Below, piece by piece: positions 42,376 to 56,055 of a stretch of DNA of 64,000 nt. Source of the stretch: Poecilobothrus nobilitatus. Its lineage: Eukaryota; Arthropoda; Insecta; Diptera; Dolichopodidae. Numbering within the stretch: the stretch's first letter is position 1; each line of letters starts with the position of its first letter. The position numbers and the translations under genes are program-made. Under the pieces are notes generated by a model, which made no database searches, was not told where the DNA came from, and saw nothing but the letters and a program-made list of their open reading frames with translations. Where the stretch lies: positions 43,481,445 to 43,545,444 of the forward strand of contig OX352772.1 in the NCBI GenBank assembly GCA_947095535.1. The letters are read 5' to 3'.

Positions 42376-44984
42376 TTTAAATTTATATAGATCCAGTTTC
42401 AATATTAAGGATAATATTCGATTTGGATGCATTATTAATTTGAATTTTTTTTTTTTATATTCATTAGCTTCTTAATAAAATCCTATTCCGTATAACTTCC
42501 ATTTAAACTAGATGTTGTTTCAAAATAGTTAGTGTGGAATTTTTTGAAAAATTAAAAAAAAAAAAAAAAAAAGATACTGCCATTAAAAAAAAAAAAACTT
42601 TTTAACGTTATGGGATTTAAATAAATATTTTAATATTAAGTGGGTAATGAAAATTTTCCAAATTGTATACATTTTTTATTAAATCTCACGACAGATATTT
42701 TCACCGGCATATATAAAATATTTTCAGAAAATTTTTATTACAATTAATTTTTTTAAATTGAGGATGTTCTATTGTAAAACTTTATTGTCTCAAATGAATA
42801 TAATAATATTATATAGCATTAAATAATTACTTAAATTATTTTACATCGTTTTTATTTTTTTTTATTTTGATAAAATTGTATTTTATTATATTTTGTATTC
42901 GAGAGTTATTCGAGACAATTCATTTAAATTTCGTATAAGTTTTAGTTTTGTCTCTTATATCCAAATTTTAAGGAAGTCTGTGATTGAATTTTAACCTGAT
43001 TGTATAGTTTTAAAACAGAACTTATAGTTTAAGGTAAAACATTGAAAGTATTATTTTTAAAATTTTTAAAGGATATAGCAATTTCAAGATACAATTGAAA
43101 ATAAATGTGGAGAATTGTAGTTGTTATCGAAATCAATATTATAATGTTGTATAATTAAATTTGGTGCGTAAAAGAAAATCAGAAATCTCAAAATTAAAAA
43201 TCTAGCTTTTTGTTCCGTGCAACAATGAAATGCATTGATTAGACGTAAACATTATTACAGTAAAAAACGGCGTTAAGTTTACAAATGAATTAAAATAAAG
43301 GTTTCTTAAAAACACTATAATAGAAAAATGACGTATAGCAAAAGCAGATTGAAGATTCTTAGATATCTTTTACATAATTATTTAAAGTTTGTTCTTTTTA
43401 GGCCATTCTTATATGATACCTTATTATCAATTTAAAATATTTCAATAAGTAAAACAAAGATTTTGCAGTCAAAACTTTGTAATTTTACAAATCATTTTTT
43501 GCTTATTATTAATTTAATTCATATAATAAAAGTTTTTTTTTTTTTAATATTAATAATTTAATCCTTTTTTAAAATTTTTACAAATTAATATTTAAAGTTT
43601 ATTCGTATATATTGAATTTTTTTTTTTTTTTTATACATGACATAAATTTTTTAAAAACAATGTTTTTTTTTTTTTGTTAAATTTGTTTTACATAAAATAA
43701 TCAAACAAACGAACAAGAAAAAATTATTGTTTTGCTTTATTTTTTTTTTTTTCGTTCATTCGTTTTCATAAATTAAAAAAATAACTTTCACATCCTTTTA
43801 TTTAAATTCTGAATAAATAACTCCATATTTTGTAATATACCACAAATAACAGAAATTTATTCAAAATTTATAGAAATCAGAATAAAAAAAAAATTAATGA
43901 ATTGAAAATATATTAAATTAACTGGACAGAAGCCTTTTCTTTCAGTAAAATATAATTTTTGATTCTTCTTTAAACCTATTCTTTACATCTGTAAAATGAA
44001 CTCCAAATATTTTATTGTTGACAATGAATGTATATTGAATACAAATAATTCAATAAATGACTTGAGTTTCCAATAGAGTAAATCAAAATAAAGCAAACAT
44101 CATTAACATTTAATTTTATTGATATTAAATATAATAAAGAAAAAAATAATTATATATAATTTATTATTTAATAAAAATCAAAAGAAAATGCTGGAGTCCT
44201 TAAAAAATTCATAAAATTAAACTTTTAATTGCATATTTCCGGGCGCAGTCCTTAGAAAATTCTTTCCAGTATTGGTAAATTAAAAATTTCAATGATATGT
44301 AGACAAAGCGCTGAATCAAACAACTGATTTTTATTAATTTAATTTTATTTATTAAGTATATTGTAAGTTTAATTATACTATCGATAGATGATAGATCATA
44401 AAATTTAAAAATTATTTTCATATTCAACTGTTTCCTTTTTAAATCTTTATATCTCTGCATAAGATAAAATAAAGTGATTCTGCATAAGATAAAGTAAAGT
44501 GATAAAGTGGAAATTTTACATTTTTGATGATTGTAGAAAAAATTAAAAGCAATTCCTTTTTTTTTCTGTAAAATAAATGTTAATAATATCAACATCTACA
44601 GTGATATCTTATCTCTCTAAATAGAACGTGTACATTATATTTATCTGTTCATTGGGAGATATCACTTGCGGCTTAAAACATTGGTTTATTGCTAATAATT
44701 CTTTTGCTTATTTTCTGATTAATTTATATAGAATGTAGCCAAGGTATAGGTTCTATTGATGCTTAATAATTTTTCAGCATATGATATCTTTTAATCCTTC
44801 TTATCTGATCCTCCATCTTCTGAGCTGATTCTCTCATTGTTGATCATTTTTATCGTTCATTGTAGTTTCAAATTTTTTTTTGTAAAACTAGATCAGTTTT
44901 ATGATTAATTTTTTTGTTAGTGTACAAAATCGGATTTTTAAATATAAAATTTAATTTTCAGAACTTTCAATAAGGTTTTAATAA
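42376..44984. other. long intergenic stretch, no gene seen
   Basis: About 2.6 kb of AT-rich DNA with long T-runs (about 43530-43545, 43618-43632, 43738-43752). The 128-codon minus-strand ORF 44209-44595 is I/L/K/F-rich with no recognised motif and is not called. A direct repeat of 'ctgcataagataaa' occurs at about 44455-44495. Confidence 0.5.
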
Positions 44985-45170
44985 ACACTTTGAGAAATTA
45001 ACTCGTTTCGTTATCTGTATGTCCGTCTGTTTAAAATAGATGTCAAAATAAAGGTTGTCCTACCTTTTTTATTAGTGCCCTACCCTCACAGAAATACATC
45101 TCCCAAAAGCTTGAAATTTTCTATTATAAATTACCTTATCTTTAATTGATTTTTAGGGCGAGGTGTTATA
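44985..45170 (+). repeat. possible 5' fragment of family A
   Basis: 'ctcgtttcgttatctgtatg', then 'tccgtctgttta', then a 'ccctaccctcacagaaatac' block and 'aaagcttgaaattttctatt' mirror the start of family A, but with much divergence. It abuts a family-H copy. Confidence 0.35.
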
Positions 45171-45740
45171 TAAAGTTTTTAAGACTTTATTCCACATTGC
45201 AATGAGAAATAAGGCCTTATTCGTATAAAGGTTTTTAGCCGAATGTCAGTCTCAGTCCCAGTCGAATATGAAATAAAACCTTATTATTTTTATATGTAAA
45301 TATAATGGCGGTTAATGTATGTAAAAAATAATTATGGAGTACTTTAGAGTTGGTTACAAAATCGGGATTCCTATAATTTGTTTAGCATGGGTTTTAAATT
45401 CTATTATGTATGCAAAAAAAATTATTAGAAAGAGTTAGTTGACCGGTGGTTATACGCTTTTTCCAAAATGCAACTCTAATGGTCATTCTAATTCAAAACG
45501 TTGCATATACAAATATGTAAATACTCTGGATAAAGGTAATACCATAACAATGTTGTCAACTATAAAACTCCTTCTAATTCAGAATCTCGCATATACATAT
45601 TATATCAAATTATACAATAATATTAGTCATATTAGGTAAATCTTTTAATTGAGAAATAAAGAATTAAGGTCCTCTTCGGAAATTTGTCCTTATATTTCGC
45701 ATCTGAATGTGACATAAAGTCTTAAAGATTTTATAGCACA
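45171..45740 (+). repeat. repeat family H, copy 2 (diverged)
   Basis: Has the family's 'gaaataaggccttatt' and 'gaaataaaaccttatt' motifs at the left. In the middle are 'tacgctttttccaaaatgca', 'aactataaaactccttcta' and 'cagaatctcgcatatacat', which match 36150-36240. The right end has 'gacataaagtcttaaag'. Non-coding; the ORF at 45439-45639 is translation of the repeat. Confidence 0.5.
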
Positions 45741-48700
45741 TCACAGATTTGAACAGCTATAACCTGAGCTTTCAAAACTTAAAATCCCTTAATACCAATC
45801 CCTATACCCCATTGTAATTTTAAGTATCAAGTGTTGACTTTAATTTGATTTTCTTTTAGATTTGAGTATTAAAATTTATAATTTTTATTAAAGAAAGATG
45901 TTTGTCAAACCTATTGAGGAGAGTTTACAGTCTATAGTAATAAATTATAGTCAAAGTCAGAGTTTTTGGTCAATAAATTAGTTGAATTGAAAAATTATAA
46001 GTAATTTAATTTCGTATTTTGGTCAATGTTGGAAATTTTTTATGAAACTCATTCTTCTAAATTTAAGACTTTTAATAAAATTCATTAATTTAAAAAAAAA
46101 ATTAATTAAAATTAACATTAAACATGAAAAGCAAAAGTAAATAAATGTTTTATTCATTAAAACCATAAACAAAACTCAAAACTTTATCAATTAATAATAA
46201 AATAAAAAAAATTTTTAAACCATTAAATTAAAATAATTTAAACTAGAAACTATTTTCTATAATTATTATTTTTTTCAGTTTTTACTTTTTAGCCTCTTTC
46301 TATCTGTCTATCTTGCTCTAATGAATCCACCATCTGTTCCAATAAAAACAACCACAAGTTAAAAGTTATTTAGGTTTTTGAAAAATTTACTGAATAATTT
46401 CTTTAAAATTAAATTTTAAAAATTCTTCAATACTATTAAACTTTTTATTATATAATAAAATATTTTGTAAATTAGTATAATTGGAAAGAAAATAACCTAT
46501 ATAATATTATGGGTATAGGAATGTTTAATTTAGAAATTAATTTTTAATTTTATTTGTAAAAGTGTCTTTTTTTTGTTTTTCCGTTGCATACAGAGTGTTT
46601 TATGGCCTTTATTTAATCAAAATCGTCTAAACAAATAATCTCCTCAGATATATCTAAATTGTTTTAATAAGTCCTTTAAAAGCTTTTGAACAGTTTATAA
46701 AATACATAAGGATCAAATATAATAAATGAACGTAAAATGCGGAAAATATCGAAAGTCACATGCATTTCAATTCGGCGTCCCTGTTAAAAATTTATTAAAC
46801 TTTCCTGGCATTTCTGGCATATTTTTAAAAATGTTATATTCAAATATTCCCGTAAATCGCGATCTTTATAAGATTAACTGCAAAATTTTTTCATTTTTTA
46901 TTAAAAACAAATAAAATGCCATTGAAATTAAAAATTTTAGTTATGTTCGCTTTGAAAAATTTTCATATTCTTCCCAAGTCAACGAAAAGTTAAAAATTTT
47001 AACGAAACTTCAAGCATATTTATTATAATCGTTTTCATAACATTATTGTATGTCTACATTGTATGTCTATTTTACTCAAGTCTCACATGTTCATTATGTT
47101 TGGCTCTTAACAAAAATCAAGTTCAGTTTTATGTTCTAATATATAAGGAAGTATAAATAAAACAAACAGCTTCAGAGTAGCTTAAAAGTTTAAAAACTAT
47201 AATTAATTTAGTTTAAACGTCTAGTTCTTTTTTAATCATAAAATTTACACTAAAATATGGCCCACATTTAATAGGAAAGTGTATGAGAAGTTCAAAGCAT
47301 TTTCTCTCAATAAATTTTAAAAGTTAGCAATAGTCGCACGTTTTCTTAACCGAATTTTTTTTTTTCTTTAAGAGAAAGAATTCCAAAAATCCAAAGAATT
47401 CTAGAATGCATGATATTTTTCGCCATTGAACCTACCATATAACACATCAAGTGCCTACAAAGTAAATGACGCACGTAATGAGCTGGCAAGGGAAAAGTTT
47501 TAAGTTTGGGAAGTAAATATCTGAAGTTTAAATCAAAGTGTAGACTTTTTTCTTGAATTTTTGAAAATATGCTTTTTATATTAAAACACGTGTACTGACG
47601 TAACTTTTTATTGACCTCGGATCTTCTTGAAACTACATTTGAATATTAATCTTAATAATGTCATTTTTATTTTATTGTAGTGTACTGTAACGCATCGACA
47701 TTTTCGCACATTAACATTGTCATTTCAGTAGAGTAAAATTCTTGGGCATGTTTTTTGTTGTTTATTCATTGTCATCAGTCATATAACATTTCCTGCAGCT
47801 ATTTTGTGGGCTTATATATTTTATTTTTAAGTTTTAAAAGGCAATCACAAAAATCAACTAATAATTTAACTATATTTTCTTGATTCTATAATTAAGCTTG
47901 ATTGAAGCAAGGCAAATTAAGTATTTAGGGCAAAAAATTAATTTAATTTATTAGTTTCAAAAATAAAAACAACTTTTCTAAAGCGTTGGAACAAAATTCT
48001 TCATTAAAATATTATTAAATTAAACTTTTTTTAATATAAATGTACCATTCATTCAAAATTTTGTTTTCAAAATTTTAAATTCTCTCATAGATAGTACAAC
48101 ACACAGTACTTAATGCATATATTTATCATCTACCTTCTAGAATATAATTTCCCTTATTAAAAACAAAAAAAAAAACTAAAAATTAATAATACAAGGATTA
48201 TATAAACGCTTCTTCAACATACATTTTCAACTTTTCTTTAATGTCCTAGGTTCGAAAACCAACAACAAACAAAAAAAAAAAAATAATAATAATTCAAAAA
48301 GTAAATTTATCTTATTTGCTTCAGTAGGTCAACCGCAAAACTCAGACAACAAACCCAAAATTATTGTTGAAATACGTATAGTTAAATGTGCATTATACAC
48401 ATATATATGCATAATGAAATTTAATATTTGCAGATAACCTATAATATCCTTAGATATATACTCAATTTAAACAATACAATATGCATATACACGAATGAAT
48501 TCGTTTTTTTTTTTTTTTCTTTAAATAAATATTTCTTTAAGTTCTCATTCATTTTAAAAAGTAAGCATTAAATGTATACATATACATTAAAATTTATTTT
48601 TAGTATTGAAGAGCAATCCTATTATTGTGATTTATGTTTATTATATGTTTTATTTTTGGGTGAATATTGCATTTAAGATATCGGTTGTATGGGTAACTTT

Positions 48701-49000
48701 AAATTTATGGAACAGCGAAAGAGACAAAGAAGGTGAACAAAGAATATTAAAATGGATATTGTCTATTCATACTGTATATGCTACTCGTATAACATTGAAA
48801 AGAAAGGAAGTGAAAATAAACCATTAAAAGAAAATGAATCAAAATTAAGAGACGTCGATGGTCAAGTGTTTAAATACGTAATTTATTTACCGAGGGAGTG
48901 CTCTGAATGTGCTAGAGTCTAGTAATTAGATTGTATTAGATTATTATTTAAGGGATGTAAGTAACACTGCGATCTTTTGATATACAGGTACTACGAGTTA
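45741..49000. other. long intergenic stretch, no gene seen
   Basis: About 3.3 kb of AT-rich DNA. The small ORFs at 46726-46914 and 48606-48827 carry no recognisable domain. The second is flanked by T-rich sequence and an ATG-less start, so neither is called. Confidence 0.45.
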
Positions 49001-49004
49001 TGAA

Positions 49005-49315
49005 TTACCTCCACTTATAATACTTCTATCAAACCTACTGCCTCTAAAAAAGTAAAGATCTGTAAAGAGTTTATTGCTGGCAATTCATCTTCTGTTAAGC
49101 AATATGTTCCTACGTGTCACATATTTTCTCTGACTAAAGCTCTGCAGTTTTTAAGTATATGTTCTGGAGTATCTTCTTCTTTTTGATAGAATCTACATGT
49201 ACTGTTATTCTCTATTCCAATTTTCTTTGACGTGCCCCTTTAGCCAACAGTGTCCCGACATGAATCCTGACAAAATTCTTAGTTTATTTTTACTGGATTC
49301 TATGAGGAAATCTGG
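49005..49315 (-). pseudogene. decayed LINE ORF2 C-terminal fragment
   Basis: On the minus strand, from about 49315: KNKLRILSGFMSGHCWLKGH, then after a frameshift STCRFYQKEEDTPEHILKNC followed by RALVREN and a stop. This matches the post-RNase H ending of R1/Loa-type LINEs, in which an LTGH motif precedes a C..C-type knuckle (CRFC..E.ETPEH.L..C..L). Here the second cysteine of CRFC reads Y. At least one frameshift and one stop are present. No upstream RT is visible nearby. Confidence 0.75.
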
Positions 49316-49344
49316 TACGAGTATATACTGACTTATGCATTATT

Positions 49345-50129
49345 TCATCAATAAAAAAAAAAAAATAGCATTAACTTTTAGAACAATGGTCAATAGAAAA
49401 TATTAATGACAAAACGTGTTAATATTAGAAATTCAAATTGTCTATCGAAACTAAATACCAATGTGGTGATAATGCTAGCACACAAGATCCATCTTATTCT
49501 AAGAAATTCAGAAATGGTGATAGAATAAAACTAGGATAAAAATATGGAGTACCTACATCTAAAAAATTACTTATTTTTAATTAATTTAATTTAAATGATT
49601 GAATTGTGGGATCGCTCGACAAAAACATATCTTAAATACTGTACAAATAAAATGAAGTATGAGAACGTAAAACCAAATTAAATAATTTAGGTTAAATTTT
49701 GGTGCAATAAAAGAAAAAAATTTATTAAATGGCCGTTTATATTACATAGTTGATATAATTTATCGATATATTAAATAAATTCAGTGTTTAATAAATTTTT
49801 TAGATAAATTGTATTTTGAAAATTTTAAAAAATGCCTACAATAATTTGCGAAATATAAATACAGAATTTTCAAAAAATTTATAATTTAAAGACTTATCAC
49901 AATAATACGGAGTCATTTACGTAATCACAGTAACACAGTAGTTTATAGAATAATTTTCCTAGATAAATGGAATAAATTGTAAAACAACAAAAGTATCTAA
50001 ACTGAAACTACTTCCTTATTACAATAAGATCTTTAGTTTGTAAAAATGAAACTACTTCATTCTGCCTTAAAAATGGTAAAGGTTTTCATAATAGAGAGAA
50101 AATTTAAAAATCGCAAAATGAAACTGATC
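49345..50129. other. intergenic, no gene seen
   Basis: AT-rich; nothing recognised. Confidence 0.4.
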
Positions 50130-50143
50130 AAATTATCTAATAG

Positions 50144-50322
50144 CCTAGTGGGTAAGAGCGTATAAAATACGCTGTAAACACCGAGGGAGTGTGGGTTCGA
50201 TTCCCACACACGTAGTAAGAGATATTCCCCCTTACGACATGTACAGCCACACCTGAACAGGAAAGGCTGTGTAATTTTCTGTTCACATTTATGTGGCAGA
50301 GAAATGCATTAAAAAAAAAAAA
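50144..50322 (+). mobile_element. tRNA-derived SINE1 copy, slightly 5'-truncated, with target duplication
   Basis: Starts inside the A box (CCTAGTGGGTAAGAGCG). The B box is a consensus match, GGTTCGATTCC (about 50192-50202). The body stem-loop (GTAGTAAG...CTTACGAC), 'cagccacacctg', 'ggctgtgtaattttctgt' and a tail of about 15 A follow. Flanking direct repeats, AAATTATCTAATAG (50130-50143) and AAATTATCGAATAG (50323-50336), differ at one base. Confidence 0.9.
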
Positions 50323-50336
50323 AAATTATCGAATAG

Positions 50337-50840
50337 TTGTATGAAAGCAGGATGACATTATTGCTTTTTTTTTTAAACGAATTCCTTTATACAAATGTAG
50401 GTAATGAATCTAAAAGTATTCTTTTTGAATAGTTGCAAAGAAGCAAACGCACAGGATGGCAGCATGTTCCACATCTTATTGCAGTTCTCACAACGAATGA
50501 GTTTCCAATTAATAAAATCTTTACTTAATTTTTATTCTATTGCAACATATTTAATCCCTTTTTAGTGAACAATTGATCAGAAACAATTATTTTAAGAGGT
50601 AGTATTGTAAGAATGTATTTTAAATTTTAAATTTAAGAATTGATTAAATTCGAAGGCAACATCCGCTAAAGAACTAAACAGAGACCATTAAGATTCAGAA
50701 CAATAAAGTTTTTGCCAGTATCCTAAATCAGGTAGATATAAATTCAGGTAAAAGATAGTCATGTAAAAATACATAATTTGTTTTATTTATTTTAAAAGAA
50801 AAATTTTGAACATGTAAAAGTGCAATGAGATTATGGTTAA
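50337..50840. other. intergenic, no gene seen
   Basis: Includes a slightly GC-richer block near 50430-50500 ('gcaaacgcacaggatggcag') that I do not recognise; possibly an old repeat. Confidence 0.35.
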
Positions 50841-50844
50841 TTTT

Positions 50845-51625
50845 TAGCACATTTCCAAAAAAATTTTGAAAAAATGTGCCTATTAGTTTCACTCTGTCCG
50901 TCCGTCCGTCTGTTTACAAAACTTCTACACCGTTAAAGATGGAGAAAAACAATTTCAACCCTGGGTAGGTCTCATAAAAAACTTCATTTTGTGGAACAAC
51001 TTTTCATGTAGCCCCATCCATCAGAGAATCCCCTCAAACTTTGAAAAAGTCCTATTTTTAAACTCATATATTTCATGTTCCGCTTAACATTTTTTCAACC
51101 TGAAAACCCCATTCGACAGGAATTTTTTTACCTTTATAAATCAATATCAAAATTATATATAATTTTTAAATTGAGTGTTTAAATTTACCGTTATGTGAAA
51201 ACCAATTTTTGCATGATTTTTATACTTTCGTAACTCCAGCATGCTTTTAGATAGGAACCTGCAATTTTGAGGCAAGAAAGAACTTTTAGAATTAGTATAT
51301 ACGTTGGCTCAGAAAATTTTTTTGTACCACCCCCTGTTTAAGAGTTATTACGCCGCAAAAATTGAAAATTTGCTATTTTTAGACACCTGTAACTTAGGCA
51401 CCTGTTCAATAATATATTTTTACATGTGTTAACGGTTTTTCTTAGTTATATAGGGTTCCGGACTTACAGCCCCTCAAAATTCCAGAAAAGTCCTATTTTC
51501 ACGTTTTTTCTTATTACAAAAAATTTTCACAGTTCACACAATTCACGTTTGTATTGTCTTTTGGAAATGTGCGCTTTTAAAAACCGTTGTTTTACATTCT
51601 AGATTCTACCTTGTTTTATTTATTT
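50845..51625 (+). repeat. interspersed repeat family A, most complete copy
   Basis: About 780 bp. The order of blocks is: TTTTTAGCACATTTCC; CACTCTGTCCGTCCGTCCGT; 'gtttacaaaacttctacacc'; 'gtagccccatccatcagaga'; 'atatttcatgttccgc'; 'tttataaatcaatatcaaaa'; 'ccgttatgtgaaaacc'; 'ggctcagaaaatttttttgt'; 'aagagttattacgccgc'; 'aaatttgctatttttagaca'; and the end 'ccgttgttttacattc' with 'taccttgtttt'. Non-coding, without TIRs, and without tRNA-like boxes that I can see. Confidence 0.85.
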
Positions 51626-54600
51626 TTTGTTTATATTTGGAAATTTTCAATTCTAAAACATTCAATTAAAGTGGATGTATAAATGTACAAGGCAGATAGT
51701 TTTTCGAATATTTTTATATACAAAAAAAAAACTAATCTGTGAGAAATCTATGTAAATTTTAATATTTCTACATTTTTCTTTTGAAATTCTCGCATATAAA
51801 AATACCGGAAATGAAAAATGTTTGGTTTTGTTTAAATTAAAATAAAAACTTCACACGGAAATTGTTTTTTGTTATTGTTTTTTTTTTCCTCTTTTTTTTT
51901 AATTAAATGTTATGATGCTTGGTGGAAATATTTTTTTATTGTTTTTGAATATTTTAATAATAAAAACTACATATTATGTAATAAAGTAATAAGTTAATAA
52001 CATATAAACGTATAGAATTTTAAAATATTTTCATTTCAGTTATAATGACAAAAATGAAATTAAATCTCTTTTTAAATGAAACTTATTGTTTGATGATTTC
52101 TTATTGTTGTTTTTGAAACAAAACATATTTATACTCATGATCTAAGTAAAATATAACAAAATTTTTCTAATAAAATACCTAAAGTTTCAATATTCCATAT
52201 AGATTTAAAAATGGAAGAGGCAACAGATTTTTCCTTATTATTAAATATATAATATAGTTAGTTATCGATTCGTTATTTTACAAACAATTGAAAATATTTT
52301 TTTAAATACTCTATTATATAATGTATACTTTCATCTAACATCATAGAGCAATGCTTTTAATAAATTTACTTAGATTTATATATTTAAACATCAATACTTT
52401 AGATTCATCATTTCATTCCAGAATCGATTCATCGAATTAAATTTTTTTTTTTCGAAAAATTTAATAGTTTTAATGTTAACATGAATTTTATCTACAAATT
52501 TTTGATATCTGATATCATTAATTCATGTACAAATTTTTGATACATCCATATTTATCTTGGATCAGCGAGATATCACCAAATGAAATAGCACCCAAAAGTA
52601 GAAATAAGTATGAAAAACAATCGAAAGATCAATTTAATCGATTATTTTATTCTTGTTTTGGCCGTATTTGATTTTCGAAAGTAAATTTAAATATATTTTT
52701 GTTTCATATTTTATTTTTTAAAATTTATTTAAAGGTTCGAAATATGTATAAAAAAAATTATTAGGATGAATAGTTGTATACATAGTATAAAAAAAGTGTA
52801 TAACCTTGATTTTGTAATTAATTTTAGAATACCTCCTAATCTCTAACGTGTATATATATCCCTCAGGCCACACAACTCATTTTCGTCAAGAAATACAGCA
52901 AATTTTCATATTGCACAAACACGCCGCAAGTTTAGCTGAACCATTTCCACCTGCGTATAAGTGTTCTTGTTTCAGATCGATTGTATAAAAGGTTTCAAGT
53001 TCCAAATTTTACAAGTTTTTCTATAAATATTATTAATATATATTTTTTTTTTAGATATTACTTCATTTTATAAAAAATGAATGAAAAATTTATTTGATTT
53101 AAACTATCCAATAGCTTTGATAAAAAAATAAGAATTTATTAATAAATAAGAAATAAAAATACCCAGATTTATTTATACCATAGCTTAAAAATAAATTACA
53201 TATACAAATATTTAAAAATATAATGTATTTTTATATTATATAAACTTCTAAATTCAATAAAAAATAAGAATCAGACGATTGAAAATATAAACAGTATCAT
53301 TCAAAATTATACAATTTCAAAAAAAAAAAAGGTTTTCTAATTCTTATGTATGTCTAAAATTGAAACTGAACTTATTGAAATGTTTTTTTTTTTAAATATA
53401 AATATACTCTCTCATAAATTTCTTAGTTTTTATTGCATAGGCATACATACAAATGTCCTTAATTTTTTTTCGAATTTGCCTTTTCTTTTTTTAGTATTTT
53501 AAAATTTTACTCCAAGAATCGACATCGAAGTGTAAAGATAGAAGAGAAGTTGTCACAAAAATGTATTGCAAAATATTCAAATGTATATTGAAAAGTCCCA
53601 ACAACTTAATTTAAATTTCCTATTTCAAGAAAATTTGTTCGTTATTAACTTTAATATATTTTCGAACCAAATAAGCTTGGAACTAGTACGCAAAATAAAA
53701 TATAATGAAAGCCTTAATTCTAAAATTTTAAAAATTCAAATCATTATTAGTTTTTCTATAAGTGATTAAAATAAATAAATCAAAAAAAAAAAAAAAAATA
53801 TTTCAATTCAGATATAAAAAGTTGCAAAACAGAAATGTTTCGGTTTAGCCAAAAAAGGCATAGATAAATTAAATAATCCAATACCAGATATAAGAAATTT
53901 TTTTAAATTTTATTGAAAAAATTTAATACAGTACAGTTTTGATTACAACATCAGAAATAACTATGCAACTCATTACAAAACTTAACTAATCAAATTATAA
54001 AGTTTTCTTAAGAGGAAAAATTATTTCCCTAAAGGAAAAGTATAAATAGAAGAAATTATATAAATTCCACCTAAAAGTATGCAAATTCATATTTTGAATA
54101 TTTTTGAGATTTTTTTGGTTTGCATTACAAAATTTAGTAGGTTTTTTAAATAATTAAGTACTGTTACTATTTTATAAATATGTACATCAAAAAAAGTTTT
54201 GAAAAAAAAATTCTTTTATTAATATACTTATATATTTATGAATATGAGAGGTTCTTTGGTATAACTTGAAGATTTCAAAATTTATTCATTGCACCTAAAA
54301 ATTTAGAATATATGGATATAAATTTTAAAGCAATAATAAAAATAAAGTTAAAAATTTTTATTTCAATTAATTTTGATAACCAATAAAAAAAATCTTCTTA
54401 TAAAGATCAATCATAAAAATATTGAAAAAAAAAAATAAAAATTTTGTTATTTACTTTTGTTATATGTATATATAAATCTAAAAACTCTAAAGCCTCTTGA
54501 AAAATAGAACAAATATTTATTTGTTAGATGTTTTCTCAATGATATTAGAATATTTTAAAGTTTTTCTTTGGATTGATGTTTTTATTGATAAAATCTAAGT

Positions 54601-55402
54601 TTTTTTTTCTATTTTCTTAATTGTAACAAAACTTAAAAGTATAACTTATGGACGTTACACAATAATTAAAGTCATATATAAACCAAGAGTTTTTGGTTAT
54701 TTATTTGTGCTAAATAATTTTTATTATATATTCGTTTTAAAGAATTATCTTGGTTTATTCGGTGTACAAAACAGTTTCATACTGCAATTATTCAAACGTT
54801 CATATTATTCAAATAAGATTTTGTGAAACATAATTAATAGTCCCTGGTATGTTAGCAATATCAATATTCATACGGATTTTAAAAATTATTTAAGAAATTA
54901 AGACGAAATTAAGAGTAGTGCAATCAAACATAAAATTAGTCTGTTCAACTCATCAATGTGAAAGCAACGCGATTTATTGACAACCAAAACTTTATTATCA
55001 AAATAAAATGAACAAAGCATAGTGTGATCTCATATAAATTCATAATGCATCAAATATTAGAGTATATACTCTTATACTAAATACTAAATAACATCGTGTA
55101 CGAAAAATTTTTGGTTAGTTAACGTTGGCTAGTTTCAGGTTTTTAAACAAAGGGTGTGGTTTGAAAATCCTCACGTTAATGTTTTAATCGTTGTGACCAA
55201 AACGAGTATTCGGTCCTTTCAAGGTTCCCACCCTCCAACTCCAAAATTTTACAAAATAATATTGTTTTGTATTCTTCTAATTCTTTATTTAACATCTAAG
55301 CAATATTTATTAAGAAGTAAGAATGACCAAATGAATACTTTGATCTTTAATATATTTCTAAAATGTGAAGTAAAAGATACTTATTATAGCTGAAACATAT
55401 AG
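51626..55402. other. long intergenic stretch, no gene seen
   Basis: About 3.8 kb of AT-rich DNA with homopolymer runs. The ORFs at 53566-53769 and 55154-55393 have no recognised domain. The latter ends at the border of the next family-A copy and is not called. Confidence 0.45.
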
Positions 55403-56055
55403 CTTAGCACATTTTTCAAATTAAATGAAATTTTAACTTTGGATGAAAAAAAAAGTCTATAAATTATCATGTCTTGAAAAAAAAATAATGTTGTAGAACA
55501 TGTTGTCATGTGAAATTATGACCCCACCAATACGGTCCTAAACGCCATATTTTTAAATGTGTATGCTTAATATTTTTTCAATCTAAAAAGTACTGGAATG
55601 TTTTTTGTAGATTTGTACATCAAACTTTCTTTTCAAACTTTAGTTAGAACTTTCAAATTTTTAAACAAGCATCTTTTTTGTCACTCCCCCTGTTAATTAT
55701 TAAGAGGTAAAAGTTATTAGGGGTCGAAAATTGGAAATTTGCTATTTTTAGACACCAGCTGCGTACATCTTTTTCCAAAGTAAAACGCAAAAATTAAAGG
55801 TTCAATATAATGTTCTTCTTCAACATGTGGTAACAACTTTTTCTAATTGTATATATGGGCTTTCTTAAAATTGAAGAAAGTTTCTCTTAATTTTTTAACA
55901 ATCTTTTTCTTATATACAATAGAGAATTTGAAGAAAAGTTAGAAAGTTTGGCGCAAGTCGGAATTCTAAACTGTTTCTATTGTCGCCTTTAAAAAACTGT
56001 TGGAAAATGTGCACCTTTAAAAACTCTTGGTTTAACATTCTGCCTTATTTTTGAT
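55403..56055 (+). repeat. interspersed repeat family A copy
   Basis: Begins TTAGCACATTTTTCAAA but lacks the CCGTCCGTC block. It continues with 'atgtgaaattatgaccccac', 'actccccctgttaattatta', 'ggaaatttgctatttttaga', 'ttcaatataatgttctt' and the end 'ctcttggtttaacattctgc'. Internally deleted relative to the 50.8-kb copy. Confidence 0.75.

Noticed and set aside
44209..44595. 128-codon minus-strand ORF
   Set aside because: Composition is dominated by I, L, K and F as expected from AT-rich noncoding DNA. No motif, no codon-use signal.
48606..48827. 73-codon ORF with some charged residues
   Set aside because: It starts at a TTG, has no recognised domain and no supporting splice signals. Kept as intergenic.
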